Positions 6,000-6,909 of a stretch of DNA of 6,909 bases are shown here, in pieces (positions within the stretch are counted from its first letter, which is position 1; every line of letters starts with the position of its first letter). This stretch comes from Pseudomonadota bacterium (lineage in GTDB: Bacteria > Pseudomonadota > Alphaproteobacteria > Reyranellales > Reyranellaceae), in the NCBI GenBank assembly GCA_023416135.1, contig JAEZIF010000415.1, positions 1-6,909 of the forward strand, in the 5' to 3' direction. The notes under the pieces were generated by a model that ran no database searches, had not been told where the DNA came from, and worked only from the letters and a program-made list of their open reading frames with translations. A program made the translations under genes and the position numbers.

Positions 6000-6909
6000 C
6001 TACGGATCTGCGGTCACGCCCACGGGCTTGCCGACGACGACCGTGGTCAGCGCCTCGTCGCGCAACAGACGACGTGCGAGACGGCGGACATCGTCGATCT
6101 TGACCGCCGCGATCAGCGCGGCGCGCTTGGTGAGATGGTCGGGCGCGAGATTGTCGACCTGCATGGAGTGCAGGAGCCCCGCGATGGCGCCCGACGAATC
6201 GAGCGACAGGGCCAGCGCCCCGGCGAGATAGGTCTTGGCATCGGCGAGTTCCTGCTCGGTCGGACCGTCGACGCGAAGCCGCGCCAGCTCGGTCTTCACC
6301 ACGCGCAGCGCCTCGGCGATGCGTTCGTTGGCCGACGCCGTCGACATCACGAGCAGCGCCGCGCGCTTGTAGACGCGCAGGCTCGACGAGGCACCGTAGG
6401 CGAGCCCGCGCTTCTCGCGCACCTCGCTGAACAGCCGCGACTGCTGGCCGCTGCCGCCAAGGATATGGTTCATGATCAGCGCCGCGTACCAGTCGGGATC
6501 GTCGCGGGCGACGCCGGGCAGCGCCAGCAAGGCCGTGCTCTGCGGCACCGGCCGCTCGACCACGATGGTGCGCGCCTTGGTCGGCGGCTTCCACTCGGGC
6601 GGCAAAGACGGCGGCGTGCCGACCGGCAGGCTGCCGAAGGCATGGTCGAGCAGGCGCGCGAAATCGGCCTCCTCGATGTCGCCCACGGCGGCAACGATCA
6701 GGCCGTCGCGGATCAGCAGGGAGGCGGCGCGCTGCTTCAGGTCCTGCTGCGACAGCTTCTTCAGGTCGTCGGGCGTGCCGTCCGGGTCGTTGGCATAGGG
6801 ATGGCCCGCGAACTCGGTCTCCATCAGCGTGCGCGAGGCGACCGCGCCCGGACGCTGGTTGGACTGGTTGATCGAGGCGATGATCTGGGCGCGCCGCTGC
6901 TCGATCATG
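6000..6909 (-). CDS. M16 family peptidase (insulinase/pitrilysin-like), N-terminus outside window
   Basis: About 302 C-terminal residues are visible; the frame runs off the right edge, and the Met at 6908 is probably internal because family members have a complete N-terminal half before it. Seen: HPYANDPDGTPDDLKKLSQQDLK (visible 36-58) and LIVAAVGDIEEADF, typical of the end of the first M16 domain; then a second M16 domain beginning at TIVVERPVPQSTALLALPG; then GSGQQSRLFSEVREKRGLAYGASSSL (153-177), holding the conserved Arg and Tyr that help bind substrate. The zinc motif HxxEH would lie in the missing part, so activity cannot be judged. Many alphaproteobacteria encode two adjacent M16 proteins, one zinc-binding and one carrying the Arg/Tyr pair; this could be the second kind. 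Location is probably periplasmic, but the signal peptide region is not visible. Confidence 0.93.
   Translation of the reverse strand, partial: MIEQRRAQIIASINQSNQRPGAVASRTLMETEFAGHPYANDPDGTPDDLKKLSQQDLKQRAASLLIRDGLIVAAVGDIEEADFARLLDHAFGSLPVGTPPSLPPEWKPPTKARTIVVERPVPQSTALLALPGVARDDPDWYAALIMNHILGGSGQQSRLFSEVREKRGLAYGASSSLRVYKRAALLVMSTASANERIAEALRVVKTELARLRVDGPTEQELADAKTYLAGALALSLDSSGAIAGLLHSMQVDNLAPDHLTKRAALIAAVKIDDVRRLARRLLRDEALTTVVVGKPVGVTADP

Noticed and set aside
5986..6000. Imperfect inverted repeat GTCAGG-CTG-CCCGAC just after the M16 stop codon
   Set aside because: The stem is short with an A/C mismatch, the loop is three bases, and no T-run follows on the minus strand. It is too weak to call a terminator between the M16 gene and mutL.
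4199..6103. A 634-codon open frame on the plus strand, antisense to mutL
   Set aside because: Its translation is rich in Arg, Ala, Gly and His with no recognisable domain, and it lies opposite a fully conserved mutL. Long antisense frames are expected in G+C-rich coding DNA with biased third positions.

Overview
This window looks like ordinary chromosomal housekeeping DNA from a G+C-rich alphaproteobacterium. A Rhodospirillales/Reyranella- or Rhizobiales-like lineage is my guess. The guess rests on the base composition (about two-thirds G+C by eye), strong G/C preference at third codon positions, the style of the proteins, and the grouping of a pseudouridine synthase, rsmD, mutL and an M16 peptidase. 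No mobile element, CRISPR array, tRNA or rRNA gene is visible.

Left half (1-3671, plus strand): five genes lie head to tail. First is the 3' part of an acyl-CoA dehydrogenase gene. After a 20-base gap comes a class-I glutamine amidotransferase-like hydrolase (peptidase C26/PuuD type). Then follow an RluB/RsuA-type pseudouridine synthase, RsmD (16S rRNA guanine-N2 methyltransferase) and a histidine phosphatase of the phosphoglycerate-mutase superfamily. The last four are joined by stop/start overlaps (GTGA, TGATG, GTGA), so they are probably co-transcribed and translationally coupled. The two central genes modify rRNA. The others have no obvious functional tie to them.

Right half (6909-3717, minus strand): three genes run towards the first group. 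They are the C-terminal part of an M16 (insulinase/pitrilysin-like) peptidase, mutL, and a small exported protein of unknown function whose ATG overlaps the mutL stop codon. This MutL carries the metal-binding endonuclease motifs that E. coli MutL lacks, so it should be a nicking MutL of the kind used in methylation-independent mismatch repair.

The two groups converge on a 45-base gap (3672-3716). It holds two short inverted repeats but no convincing intrinsic terminator. There is no gene-free stretch longer than 300 bases. I found no clear candidate for a new biological system. The items most worth a second look are the small exported protein coupled to mutL, the acyl-CoA dehydrogenase with Gly where MCAD has its catalytic Glu, and the terminator-poor convergent junction.
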